In this document: positions 45,210 through 53,780 of the stretch, piece after piece | Numbering within the stretch: position 1 is the first letter of the stretch | Layout: every line of letters begins with the position of its first letter | Assembly: GCF_028898845.1 (NCBI RefSeq) | Contig: NZ_CP118574.1 | Location: forward strand, 5,243,001-5,307,000 | Length of the DNA: 64,000 nt | Direction of reading: 5' to 3' | From: Streptomyces sp. WZ-12 | GTDB taxonomy: Bacteria > Actinomycetota > Actinomycetes > Streptomycetales > Streptomycetaceae | The notes under the pieces: model-generated | Database searches by the model: none | What the model saw: the letters and a program-made list of their open reading frames with translations, nothing else | What the model was told of the DNA's origin: nothing | Made by a program: the position numbers and the translations under genes

Positions 45210-46151
45210 CTAGAGATCGGGCAGTGTGGCGGCCGCCATCGCCAGGGCCAGGACGGTGACCAGGACGGCGAAGGAGGCGGTGAGGGTCTGCGGGCGCAGG
45301 CGGCCCGCGAGGCGGTTGCCGAGTTGGCTGCCGACCGCGGCGCAGGCCGCCAGGGTGGCGAGCAGGGGCCAGTCCAGCGAGCCGGTGCCGGCCCGAGTGG
45401 CCAGCGCGGCCGCGGAGTTGATCAGTATCACCAGGAGCGAGGTGCCGACCGCGACCGGCATCTCCAGGCCGAGGACGAGGGTGAGGGCCGGTACGACGAC
45501 GAAGCCCCCGCCCACCCCGAAGAACCCGGTGAGCAGCCCCACGGACGAGGCGGTCACGACGGTCCGCAGCGGCCGTGCGCGGCGCGTCGGGTCAGGGCCG
45601 GTCCGCGCCCGGCGCGGCCATGAGGGCGCGCGGGAGGGGGAGTTGGGCGACCCCGCGCGGACCTCGGGGATGGAGGCGCCCTCGGGCGCCGCATGCTCCC
45701 CCTGGGACACCAAAGGCACCGGCTCCACGGAGCCCACCGCCGCCGTCCTCGCCTCCGTCCCTCCCCGAGACCGGCGCAAGCCCGCGCCGCCCCGCCACAG
45801 CATCCCCGCTGCCACCACCAGCATCAGCCCCGAGAACGCCGCCATCAGGACGTCGGCGTTCAGGGTGGCGCTCCAACGGGAGCCGAGGTAGCTGCCGGCC
45901 GTCCCCAGGGCGCCGAACGTCGTTCCGGCGACCCAACGGACCCGGCCCGCGCGGGCGTGACAGAGGAGGCCGCCGACGGCGCCGACCGCGACCACCACCA
46001 GGGCGCCCGCGGTCGCCCCGTGTGGGGACTGCCCCATCAGGTAGACCAGTGCCGGCACCGCGAGTATCGAACCGCCGCCGCCGAGCGCGCCCAGCAGGAG
46101 GCCGATCACCAGCCCGCAGGGCAGCGCCGTCGCGGCTAAGAGGACGGTCAC
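45210..46151 (-). CDS. TauE/SafE-family sulfite/anion exporter
   Basis: The protein has 313 residues with a GTG start 9 bases after the GntR stop, so the two are co-transcribed. Two four-TM halves (CGLVIGLLLGALGGGGSILA, and ASSVGLLTGFFGVGGGFVVV) carry the duplicated Gly-rich motif of the family, separated by a cytoplasmic loop of about 70 polar residues. It probably exports sulfite or other sulfur oxyanions made by the neighbouring sulfide-oxidation enzymes. Confidence 0.9.
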   Translation of the reverse strand: MTVLLAATALPCGLVIGLLLGALGGGGSILAVPALVYLMGQSPHGATAGALVVVAVGAVGGLLCHARAGRVRWVAGTTFGALGTAGSYLGSRWSATLNADVLMAAFSGLMLVVAAGMLWRGGAGLRRSRGGTEARTAAVGSVEPVPLVSQGEHAAPEGASIPEVRAGSPNSPSRAPSWPRRARTGPDPTRRARPLRTVVTASSVGLLTGFFGVGGGFVVVPALTLVLGLEMPVAVGTSLLVILINSAAALATRAGTGSLDWPLLATLAACAAVGSQLGNRLAGRLRPQTLTASFAVLVTVLALAMAAATLPDL

Positions 46152-46160
46152 GGCGGCCCG

Positions 46161-47060
46161 TTAGGCGGTCGGCGCCGCGGCCCGCGGCGCGAGGGCGACG
46201 GCCCGGCTGGCGTCGGACCACTCGGCGACGAACGCGAAGCGGTCGCCCCGGACCACCGTCTCGCGCCACTCCACCGACCGCTGCCCGGCCCGCCCGATCC
46301 GTTCGATGGCGAACGCCGCCTCGCGGTCGGCCAGTCCGAGCAGCCACGCCTGCCGGATGTCCGGCAGGAACGGAGCGATCCGCTCCCGCCCGCCGGAGAC
46401 CTTCACCGCGCAGCGCCGCGCCAGTTCGGCGTAGAGGGAGGTGTGCCCGAAGTCCGCGTCCAGCAGCGGTCCGGCGAGGTCGGCCGGGAGGTAGGCGGTG
46501 TCGTGGGCGAGCGGTTCGCCGTCCGCGAGCCGCAGCCGCTCCAGGACGACCAGCGGCGCGTCCGGGACCAGTCCCAGGTGGCCGGCGACCGTCGCGTCCG
46601 CGGTCCGCTCCAGCCGCAGCACCTCGCTGCGCTGCTCCACGCCCTGTGCCTCCAGGTCGCGGAAGAGGCTGTAGAGGGAGCCGAGCGGCTGCTGTATGCG
46701 GCGGGTGTCGAGGCGGCTGGCGCGGCCGCGTTCGGCGATCACCAGGCCGTCGGCGCGCAGCTTGCGCAGCGCCTCCCGCACGGTGTGTCGGCTCACCTCG
46801 TACTCGCCCGTCAGCCGGTGCTCGGCCGGGAACTCCTCGGTGAACGCGCCGGCTTCCATCCGGCGGCGCAGATCGTCCAGGAGCTGCGCCCACAGGGGCA
46901 GCGGGGAACCACGGTCCAACGGGCGCGGCCCGTGCCCCGGTTGGGGCTCGTGGCCGCGGTGACCGGGATCACGGGGACCGGGGTCACCCTGGCCGCCGTC
47001 CGCACCGTCTGGCGTCCGGCGGCCGCGCGCGCCCGGCGGCCCCGGCTGAGGCGGCGTCAT
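46161..47060 (-). CDS. GntR/HutC-family regulator of the sulfide module
   Basis: The protein has 299 residues. ATG 47060 has GAGGA upstream. The N-terminal 50 residues are disordered (Gly/Pro/Arg-rich), followed by the GntR winged helix (HRLTGEYEVSRHTVREALRK, ADGLVIAERGRASRL) and a UTRA effector domain (about 150-290). Divergent from the persulfide-dioxygenase gene; a 12-bp palindrome lies between them. It probably senses a sulfur species or a small metabolite. Confidence 0.9.
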   Translation of the reverse strand: MTPPQPGPPGARGRRTPDGADGGQGDPGPRDPGHRGHEPQPGHGPRPLDRGSPLPLWAQLLDDLRRRMEAGAFTEEFPAEHRLTGEYEVSRHTVREALRKLRADGLVIAERGRASRLDTRRIQQPLGSLYSLFRDLEAQGVEQRSEVLRLERTADATVAGHLGLVPDAPLVVLERLRLADGEPLAHDTAYLPADLAGPLLDADFGHTSLYAELARRCAVKVSGGRERIAPFLPDIRQAWLLGLADREAAFAIERIGRAGQRSVEWRETVVRGDRFAFVAEWSDASRAVALAPRAAAPTA

Positions 47061-47165
47061 GTCAGTCCTCGCATCCTTCGCGTCCCTCTGGTCCTGCGGC
47101 CGGTATCCGGTCCTCGTCCGGCCTGGAGAGGGGGCCGGCTTGTTCCCCCGCCAGCCGGCTCCTTA

Positions 47166-47177
47166 ATGTACGTACAT
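47166..47177. promoter_or_regulatory. Perfect 12-bp palindrome, candidate GntR operator
   Basis: ATGTACGTACAT is self-complementary and lies between the divergent GntR and persulfide-dioxygenase genes, 105 bases and 108 bases from their starts. HutC-type GntR proteins bind such short AT/GT palindromes. Confidence 0.6.
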
Positions 47178-47285
47178 CCGTGCATCCGCACAACAGAGCG
47201 GTCTGCACGGGGCATTCAGCCGCCCATGCTCCGGCCCGAGCGGACCGACCCCGCCCGGGCGCCGCGCACCCCTGGAGGCCCGACC

Positions 47286-48755
47286 GTGCACTTCGCGCAG
47301 TACTACCTCGACTGCCTCTCCCAGGCGTCGTACCTGATCGGCGATCAGAACTCCGGACGCGCCGTCCTCGTCGACCCGCGCCGCGACGTCGACGAGTACC
47401 TGGCCGATGCCGAGGCGGCCGGCCTGCGCATCGAACTCGTCATCGAGACGCACATCCACGCCGACTTCCTCTCCGGGCACCTGGAGGTGGCCCGGGCCAC
47501 CGGCGCCGAGATCGCCTTCGGCGCGGCCGCCGAAACCGGCTTCCCCATCCGCCGGTTACACGATGGCGAACGCCTCTTCCTGGGCGCCGAACAGGCAGCC
47601 GACGACGCCCCGTTGGGCACGCCGTCCACCGCGCACTCCCAGGGGGCACACACCCTGCCCGCCGCCTCCGGAGTGACCCTCACCGTCCTCGCCACCCCCG
47701 GCCACACCCTGGAATCCATCTGCCTGGCCATCCGGGAAAACCCCGAAGACGACGTCCCGTTCGGCGTCCTGACCGGCGACACCCTCTTCGTCGGCGACGT
47801 CGGCCGCCCCGACCTGCTCTCCGCGGCCGGCCACTCCCCCCAGGGCATGGCCGCCCGTCTCTACCGCTCCCTGCACACCAAACTGCTCACCCTCCCGGAC
47901 GCGACCCGGATCTTTCCCGCACACGGCGCAGGTTCGGCCTGCGGCCGCAGCATCTCCACCGAGACCAGCTCCACCATCGGTGACCAGCGCCGTCTCAACT
48001 ACGCGCTGCAGCCCATGACCGAGGACGCCTTCGTCCGGCTCGTCACCGCCGAACAGCCCGTCGCCCCCGGCTACTTCGCCCACGACGCGGCCCTCAACCG
48101 GGACGGCCACCCCCTACGGGACACGGCGCCACCCGCCCCGCTCACCCTGGACGAGGCCCTGGCCGCCCGCGACGAGCGGGGCGCCGCCCTGCTCGACTGC
48201 CGCCCGGTCGACGCCTACGCCCGCGCCCACCTCGCCGGCTCCCTGCACACCAGCCTGGACACCCGGTTCGCGGAGTACGCCGGCAGTGTGGTGGCCCCCG
48301 GCACCCCGATCGTCCTGCTCACCGACCCGGGCACCGAACGCGAGGCCCGTCTCCGCCTCGCCCGGATCGGCTACGACCAGGTCCTCGGCCACCTGCCCGA
48401 CCCGGCCGCGGCACTGGCCGCCGCCCCGGAACTCGCCCGCCGCAGCCACCGGCTGAGCCTGCCCGACCTGCTCCCGCGGCTGCCCCTGGACCCCCACGAC
48501 CCCGTCGACGGAGGCCAGTTGATCGACGTCCGCAATCCGGCCGAGTTCGCCGCGGGCGCCCTCCCCGGCGCCCGCAACATCCCGCTGGCCGCGCTCGCCG
48601 ACCGGATCGACGAACTCGACCCGGCCCGCCCGGTCATCCTCTACTGCCGCAGCGGCAACCGCTCGATGATCGCCGCGGCCCTCCTGGAGGCACACGGCTT
48701 CGACCAGGTCAGCGACGTCTCCGGCGGCTACGCGGAACTGGCGACGGCCCGCTGA
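47286..48755 (+). CDS. Persulfide dioxygenase (MBL fold) fused to two rhodanese domains
   Basis: The protein has 489 residues. GTG 47286 has GGAGG seven bases upstream. The metallo-beta-lactamase domain (1-250) has THIHADFLSGH, LATPGHTLESICLA, LTGDTLFVGDVGRPDL and IFPAHGAGSACG, the ETHE1-type iron site. Rhodanese domain 1 (about 285-375) has LLTDPGTERE in the active loop, no Cys, so it is inactive. Rhodanese domain 2 (about 395-489) has VILYCRSGNRSMIAAALLE with the catalytic Cys. It oxidises glutathione- or mycothiol-persulfide to sulfite and may transfer sulfane sulfur. Confidence 0.92.
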   Translation: MHFAQYYLDCLSQASYLIGDQNSGRAVLVDPRRDVDEYLADAEAAGLRIELVIETHIHADFLSGHLEVARATGAEIAFGAAAETGFPIRRLHDGERLFLGAEQAADDAPLGTPSTAHSQGAHTLPAASGVTLTVLATPGHTLESICLAIRENPEDDVPFGVLTGDTLFVGDVGRPDLLSAAGHSPQGMAARLYRSLHTKLLTLPDATRIFPAHGAGSACGRSISTETSSTIGDQRRLNYALQPMTEDAFVRLVTAEQPVAPGYFAHDAALNRDGHPLRDTAPPAPLTLDEALAARDERGAALLDCRPVDAYARAHLAGSLHTSLDTRFAEYAGSVVAPGTPIVLLTDPGTEREARLRLARIGYDQVLGHLPDPAAALAAAPELARRSHRLSLPDLLPRLPLDPHDPVDGGQLIDVRNPAEFAAGALPGARNIPLAALADRIDELDPARPVILYCRSGNRSMIAAALLEAHGFDQVSDVSGGYAELATAR

Positions 48756-48760
48756 CACCG

Positions 48761-48823
48761 GGGGAGGGCTGGCGGCCCCACACGCTCAATCCGTCACACC
48801 AGCCTCACCAGCCAGCCCTCCCC
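48761..48823. terminator. Long-loop inverted repeat between convergent genes
   Basis: Perfect 12-base arms (48761-48772, 48812-48823) lie between the two convergent stop codons at 48755 and 48827. Bidirectional terminator. Confidence 0.65.
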
Positions 48824-48826
48824 GCG

Positions 48827-50224
48827 TCACCCTCCGACCCCACGCCCACGCTCGCGCTCGCGCCGAAACCACCCCCACCCCGCCACCATCACCGTCAACC
48901 CCGCCCCCACCACGCACCCCACCGCCGGCACCACCAGCGACGGTAGCCCGCCACCGCTCGCCCCGGCAGTGGCCGACGAGGCAAGACCAGCCCCCGCCTC
49001 CGCCCCCGTAAGGGCAAACCCCAACCCCAAACCCGCCGTCATCGTCAGCACGGACTTGGTCAACCCCGAGGCTGCCCCGGCACGTTCGCGCCGGACCACC
49101 GCCTGGGTCCCGGTGAGCGCCAGTCCGCCCGCCACGCCCAGCGCCGCCGCGGCCCCCGTCGACGCCACCAGCAGGCCCGGCGCCCCCGCAACGACCCCGG
49201 TGGCCCACAACCCGCCCCCGGCAACGGCCAGGCACACCGCCATCACCGCCACGGCCGCCCCGGACCGCACCCGCCCGGCCACCGGCCCCCCGACGGCCAG
49301 CGCCGCCGCCGGCGCCAGAAACGCCACCCCCGCCGCCAACACCGGCCACCCGCGCCCCTGTTGCCACGTCCACGGCAGTACGTACAGCAGCGCCACCGTG
49401 GCCGCGTTGGCGACCGCCCCGGCGGCGGTCAGCGTCACGTAGGGGAGGTTGCGGAACAGCGCGAGATCCACCAGCGGCGCCGGAGCCCGCCGCTCGGCCC
49501 GCACGAACAGCCCGCCCAACAGCACCGCACCCACCAACCACCCAACCCCCGCGGCGTGTTCCAGCCAACGCGCCAGGCACACCAGGGCGCCCGTCCCCGT
49601 CACCGCCCCGGTCACGTCGAGCGGCTGCCCCGCGGCGGCCGCGTCCCGCGACTCGTCCGCCCGGCGCGCACACCACACCGTGACCCCGGCCAGCGGCACC
49701 GTCAGCCAGAACACGGCCCGCCAGGAAGCCGATTGGGCCAGCGCGCCACCGAGGAACGGGCCGCACACCGTGGCCAGTCCGGCCAACCCCAGGGCCCGCC
49801 CGGTCGCCCGCCGCGCCCGCCCCGGCGGACAGGCGTTGGTGAGCAACGCCAGCCCGGCGGGCATGATCAACGCGCCGCCCGCGCCCTGCACCACCCGCGC
49901 CGCCACCAGGAACGACAGCGACGGCGCCAGCCCGCACAGCGCGGAGCCCACCCCGAACAGCGCCGCCCCGAGGGCCAGCATCCGCCGCCGCCCGTACAGG
50001 TCGGCCAACCGCCCGGCCAGCGGCATCAGTGCCCCGGCGGCGAGCAGATACCCGCTGACCACCCACGGCGCCGCGGCCGCGTCCCCCGGCAACTCGGCCC
50101 GCACCACCGGCAACGCCGGATTCAGTGCGAACGAGTCCAACTGCACACAGAAGGCCCCCGCCCCCAACGCGCGCTGCGCCCAACTCCCGCGCTCAGAAAG
50201 CCTGTTATCCGCCGTCACGGACAT
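48827..50224 (-). CDS. MFS efflux transporter, DHA2-like
   Basis: About 465 residues from ATG 50224 (GTG 50239 also possible). CVQLDSFALNPALPVVRAEL in TM1, then GRLADLYGRRRMLALGAAL (motif A) and VCGPFLGGALAQSASWRAVF (motif C). About 14 TMs; the C-terminal end is short and Arg/Gly-rich. A drug or metabolite exporter; substrate unknown. No regulator gene is adjacent. Confidence 0.88.
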   Translation of the reverse strand: MSVTADNRLSERGSWAQRALGAGAFCVQLDSFALNPALPVVRAELPGDAAAAPWVVSGYLLAAGALMPLAGRLADLYGRRRMLALGAALFGVGSALCGLAPSLSFLVAARVVQGAGGALIMPAGLALLTNACPPGRARRATGRALGLAGLATVCGPFLGGALAQSASWRAVFWLTVPLAGVTVWCARRADESRDAAAAGQPLDVTGAVTGTGALVCLARWLEHAAGVGWLVGAVLLGGLFVRAERRAPAPLVDLALFRNLPYVTLTAAGAVANAATVALLYVLPWTWQQGRGWPVLAAGVAFLAPAAALAVGGPVAGRVRSGAAVAVMAVCLAVAGGGLWATGVVAGAPGLLVASTGAAAALGVAGGLALTGTQAVVRRERAGAASGLTKSVLTMTAGLGLGFALTGAEAGAGLASSATAGASGGGLPSLVVPAVGCVVGAGLTVMVAGWGWFRRERERGRGVGG

Positions 50225-50527
50225 AAGCCCGGCCACCACCTCTCACGCGCCCGCAAGGGCAAGCACCCCAAAGCCGGCAAGTCAGCAAGCCAGCAAGCGG
50301 GCGAACAGAAAAATTCGGAAATGAAGGAACGAAAAGGAAGAGAAAGAAAGCTGGAGAGGGAGGGATGAAGCGCACCGGACCGGGGCAGGAAGAGGCGAGA
50401 ACCCGTCGCGTCAGCCGTCGCGGGGTGAGAGGAAGGGGCCGGCGCCGGCCCCGTAGAGCCGCCGTACGATCATGGCCATCGCGGCCCCGTACAGCGGTCG
50501 TTCAGCATTCGTTGATCGCTGAACTCC

Positions 50528-51073
50528 ATGCTGATGCGCATGTTGCGCCGTGTGATCTCAGAGCATGCAGAAGACGCCCGAGAAGTGCAAGAGCCGGATG
50601 CGTCGCAGGTCGCCCTCACCTGGAGCGGGGAGCCGGGCCGTCTGGAGGAGTTGACGCACGGCATGCTCCTGGAACAGGCCGAACGGGCGGCCGCCGCGCT
50701 CACCCGCTGCGGGGTGCGGGCCGGCGACCGCGTCGCGGTCCACCTGCCCCTGGTGCCCGAGTCGGTGATCGTCACCCTGGCCTGCGGCCGGCTGGACGCG
50801 ATACGCACCACGCTCCCGGTCTCGCTGACCGTCCCCGAACTCGCCGCGCGCCTGCGGGAGTCGGAGTTCCAAGTGCTGATCACGGCGGACGCGGCATTCT
50901 GGGACGGCTCCGTGCGCCCGGTGAAGCCGGTACTGGACCACGCGCTGGCGCGGGGCGCCGCCGCCGGCGGCAAACTGCCGCACACCGTCCTGGTGGTGAA
51001 CCGCTGCTCCCGCCCGATCTCCTGGAAGCCCGGCCGCGACACGTGGTGGCACGAGGCCCTCGCCACCGACTGA
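50528..51073 (+). CDS. Stand-alone N-terminal fragment of an acetyl-CoA-synthetase-like enzyme
   Basis: The protein has 181 residues, against about 650 for the full enzyme. It covers the N-terminal ligase region: ALTWSGEPGRLEELTHGML, AALTRCGVRAGDRVAVHLP, ALITADAAFW-like FQVLITADAAFW, and ISWKPGRDTWWHEALATD, ending just before the ATP-binding P-loop. It lacks the adenylation and CoA-binding residues, so it is not an active synthetase. Similar short AMP-binding ORFs are known in Streptomyces, so it may be a maintained gene rather than a remnant. Start and ribosome site are uncertain (ATGs at 50528, 50534 and 50540). Confidence 0.6.
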   Translation: MLMRMLRRVISEHAEDAREVQEPDASQVALTWSGEPGRLEELTHGMLLEQAERAAAALTRCGVRAGDRVAVHLPLVPESVIVTLACGRLDAIRTTLPVSLTVPELAARLRESEFQVLITADAAFWDGSVRPVKPVLDHALARGAAAGGKLPHTVLVVNRCSRPISWKPGRDTWWHEALATD

Positions 51074-51138
51074 CCCACCCGACCACGCCGCCCGCGGCCC
51101 CTACCTCCCGCGGCCCCTACCTCCCGCGAACGCGACGC

Positions 51139-51230
51139 CCTCCGGACGCGACACCCTCCGGACGCGACGCCTTCGAACCCGACGTCCTCCGGACCCGACG
51201 CCTCCGGATCCGACGCCTCCGGATCCGACG
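51139..51230. repeat. Minisatellite, six units of 15-16 bp
   Basis: Units read CCTCCGGAYCCGACG with drift: two 16-base units, one diverged 15-base unit (51171-51185) and three 15-base units, the last two identical. Likely variable in copy number. Confidence 0.8.
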
Positions 51231-51267
51231 CCCTTGGACGTGTCTCTCCAGACGGGACGGCGACCCG

Positions 51268-51359
51268 CACTGGATGGCGACGGCGACCCGTATCGGACGG
51301 CGACCGCGACCGGCATCGGACGGCGACGGCGACCAGCATCGGACGGCGACGACGGCGAT
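51268..51359. repeat. Minisatellite, about four units of 23 bp
   Basis: Units around CATCGGACGGCGACGGCGA start at 51291, 51314 and 51337, with a diverged copy before. Directly follows the first minisatellite. Confidence 0.7.
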
Positions 51360-51392
51360 CACGGCCACGCCGCGACTCACCCCCCACTCGCT

Positions 51393-51439
51393 CCCTTCCC
51401 CTCCCCCCTCCCCCCTCCCCCCTCCCCCCCCCCCCCCCC
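51393..51439. repeat. C-rich tract ending in a run of 16 C
   Basis: Repeats of CTCCCCCC lead into an uninterrupted C run at 51424-51439. Prone to slippage and to sequencing length error. Confidence 0.85.
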
Positions 51440-51920
51440 GCCCCCTCCAGGGGCTCACTGCCACCGGACGGAGGGGGGAAGAGGGCCCCGGCACGGAGGG
51501 GAAGCGGGCCACCGCACCCTTGAGAACAGGGACACCGCACTTCCGCACAGTGCCACCGCACCTTCGGGGGCAAGGACCACCGCACCCCTCGGTACAGGAC
51601 CACCGCACCACCCCGCCCGCACACCCCGATGCCCCGCACAACGGGCTCGTGACCCCGGGCGCTCCTAGCGTGGGCCTTCCCGACCCCGTACGGAGGCCAG
51701 GTCGCCATGCCGAAGCGCAGAGCCCGCGATCACCACCCCCGCCCCCGCCCCCTCCCCGGTTCCGATCGTGGGTGGCCGCTCGGGCAGGGGCGTGCCGAGC
51801 ACGGACCGCCCACGCGACCGCAGGACGCCCAACGCCCGCACCCGATACCCACCCACCAGAACGGGAGCTGGAGCAGCTAGCGCGCCGGGCGGCCGCCGGG
51901 CCCGCCCGTACCCTGAAGGG

Positions 51921-52376
51921 GTGAGCACCAAGCCCGAGCCCCAGCCCGAGCCCGGTCCCGAGACCGACTCGACCGCCGGGGCCACCCGAGAACCCCGAGA
52001 CGCATCCGCGGCGCCCGAGCCCCACACGCCGGCGCCCGCCGCGCCCTCGGCCCCCGCCTCTCCCGTGCCGAACACCACGGCGGCGACGACAGAGACAACC
52101 CCGGAGGCCACCTCCCCCGAGGACGCCCGTTCCGGAGGGGCAGAGCCCCAGGGCACAACGTCGAAGGACGCACCCCGCGGGAAGGCCGCCTCCGCGCCCA
52201 CCCCCGACCGTCGCCGTCCCGACCCCCGGAGCGCCGCCGCGCTGATCTTCGACGACCCGTTGAGCCAGCGGTCCTCGGACGACACGGACCGCGGCTGGGG
52301 CGAGCGCCCCACCGCCACGGGCGGCGCCGCCGATCTCGCCCGCTTCCTCGACGAAAAGCCGCCCCACCACCTCTGA
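51921..52376 (+). CDS. Hypothetical actinobacterial protein with conserved C-terminus
   Basis: The protein has 151 residues from GTG 51921. The first 105 residues are Pro/Glu/Thr/Ala-rich and disordered. The last 40 are ordered: RSAAALIFDDPLSQRSSDDT, then DLARFLDEKPPHHL, a tail I recall from Streptomyces hypothetical proteins next to mscL. Function unknown; the conserved tail is probably a binding segment. Convergent to mscL with 39 bases between. Confidence 0.7.
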   Translation: MSTKPEPQPEPGPETDSTAGATREPRDASAAPEPHTPAPAAPSAPASPVPNTTAATTETTPEATSPEDARSGGAEPQGTTSKDAPRGKAASAPTPDRRRPDPRSAAALIFDDPLSQRSSDDTDRGWGERPTATGGAADLARFLDEKPPHHL

Positions 52377-52415
52377 GCGAGGCGATGGGGCGGCGTGAAC
52401 CGGCCGGAGCGCCCG

Positions 52416-52931
52416 CTACTGCTGGGACTTCTGCGTGATGATGGCCGCCGCGGCCGCGGAGGCCGCAGTCGGGTCGGCGGAGCCGCCGTTGCGCTGGGCG
52501 ATCAGCGCGTCGCGGATCTCGGTGAGCAACTCGATCTCGGTCGGGGCCGCCGGCTTCTCCTCGGTCGCCTTCTTGGCGTCCTGGCGGGCCTTCCACTTGT
52601 TCATGGGCAGGATCATGAGGAAGTAGACGACCGCCGCGGTGATCAGGAACGTCAGCGCCGCGCTGAGCACCGAACCCCACAGGACGTAGATGCCGTCCGC
52701 GTAGTGGCCGGTCTTCTTGTCCACCGTGCACGCGGCGCTGATGCAGGTCTGGTAGTTGTCGAGGTTCTGCGAGCCGAAGGCACCGACGATCGGGTTGATG
52801 ACGCCCTTGACCACCGCGTTGACGATGTTGGTGAACGCCGCACCGACGACGACCGCCACCGCCAGTTCGATGACGTTGCCGCGCATCAGGAATTCCTTGA
52901 ATCCCTGGATGACGCTCTTCTTCTCGCTCAC
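52416..52931 (-). CDS. mscL: Large-conductance mechanosensitive channel MscL
   Basis: The protein has 171 residues; typical MscL has 130-160. ATG 52931. N-terminal SVIQGFKEFLMRGNVIELAV, TM1 with VVVGAAFTNIVNAVVKGVIN, TM2 FLITAAVVYFLMILPMNK, and a C-terminal helix EIELLTEIRDALIAQ followed by an Ala-rich tail. The periplasmic loop is longer than in E. coli and contains two Cys, which could form a disulfide. It opens under membrane tension to release solutes on osmotic downshock. Confidence 0.95.
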   Translation of the reverse strand: MSEKKSVIQGFKEFLMRGNVIELAVAVVVGAAFTNIVNAVVKGVINPIVGAFGSQNLDNYQTCISAACTVDKKTGHYADGIYVLWGSVLSAALTFLITAAVVYFLMILPMNKWKARQDAKKATEEKPAAPTEIELLTEIRDALIAQRNGGSADPTAASAAAAAIITQKSQQ

Positions 52932-53780
52932 CTAACAGCCTCTTTCCACGCTCGCTCTGGACGGTGCACCGACAATCAGCACCGCAACTTACGACAGGGC
53001 GGGGCGGAGCTGTCCAATCACCCAGCCCGAACCGGCGATTGACCAGTGCACCAGTGCGGATAACCGCCCGGGCAGGGCGGATCCGGCGGGCCGGGGCGAA
53101 TCGGGGGTGGTTCGTATGGGGCGGAGGGGCGGCCGTGCGGGGTCCGGCGCCCGCCGGGGAGCGGCGGGCCGGGCCGCTCGGCAGGGCCCTCGCGGCGGTG
53201 ATTGGTGTGGCGGTGCCGATAGCGGCATCGGTATCGGTGGTGCGGGCGCGCCCTCCGGGGCGCGCGGCAGGTGCCCCGCCACTCGGAGAAGTCTCGCGTG
53301 CCCGAGCGGCGGACGCCACTCGATCTTGTCGTGGGCGCGCCATGGTCACCGCCCCCCGTCGGCCGCCGCCGAGGGGCAGGCGGCGGGTGCGGGCGGGGAG
53401 CCCCCGGGGCCGTGCGACAGGCCAGTGGCCAGTGCTGCGGCGGCCGTTGCGAGGCCGGCGGCGAGCAATCGGCGGCGGGCCGGCCCGCGCCATCGGGAGC
53501 GGAGGCCGCCCGCGAGAACGGGGGCAAAGTGGGGCACTTCACACCGCGGGGGCGTGGGCAGGGCCGGGGACGGGGTGGGCATGGTGATCACCGCCTGGGG
53601 TGCGGGCGTGCAACGGACACGGTCGGAGGCGGGCCCCGCGTTCGGACCCGCGATCACCACCGTGCCGTACTTCGCCCATCCCCGCGGCGGCCTGTGGACG
53701 ACCCCGACCCCACCCCGGGCCTGTGGACAACTCCGTCACCCGACAGGGGAGTTGAGCGGGGGCGCGCCCCCGCCGCCCCG
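52932..53780. other. Intergenic, possible remnant of a secreted/SAF-like gene
   Basis: No gene can be called with confidence. On the minus strand a frame from ATG 53582 to 53346 (78 codons) has Arg-rich then hydrophobic RLLAAGLATAAAALATGLS, like the membrane anchor of SAF-domain (CpaB-like) proteins that often lie at this place next to mscL, but the SAF domain itself is not found downstream. The rest is GC-rich without coding character. It also holds the leader of mscL. Confidence 0.35.

Larger units (their letters stand above)
51074..51920. other. Repeat-rich intergenic region
   Basis: No convincing gene; long open frames here on both strands come from repeats and C-runs. A 57-codon ORF at 51707 (+) has GGAGG ten bases upstream but low-complexity content. 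The three repeat blocks are listed separately. Located between the AMP-binding fragment and the hypothetical gene at 51921. Confidence 0.5.

Noticed and set aside
51139..51359. CRISPR array
   Set aside because: Units are contiguous without unique spacers and no cas genes are nearby; these are minisatellites.
51117..52370. 417-codon minus-strand frame across the minisatellites
   Set aside because: Created by the repeats and C-runs; no ribosome site or domain, and opposite to a gene with a conserved C-terminus.
53346..53582. 78-codon minus-strand ORF as a SAF-domain gene
   Set aside because: Only a membrane-anchor-like segment is present; no SAF domain follows.
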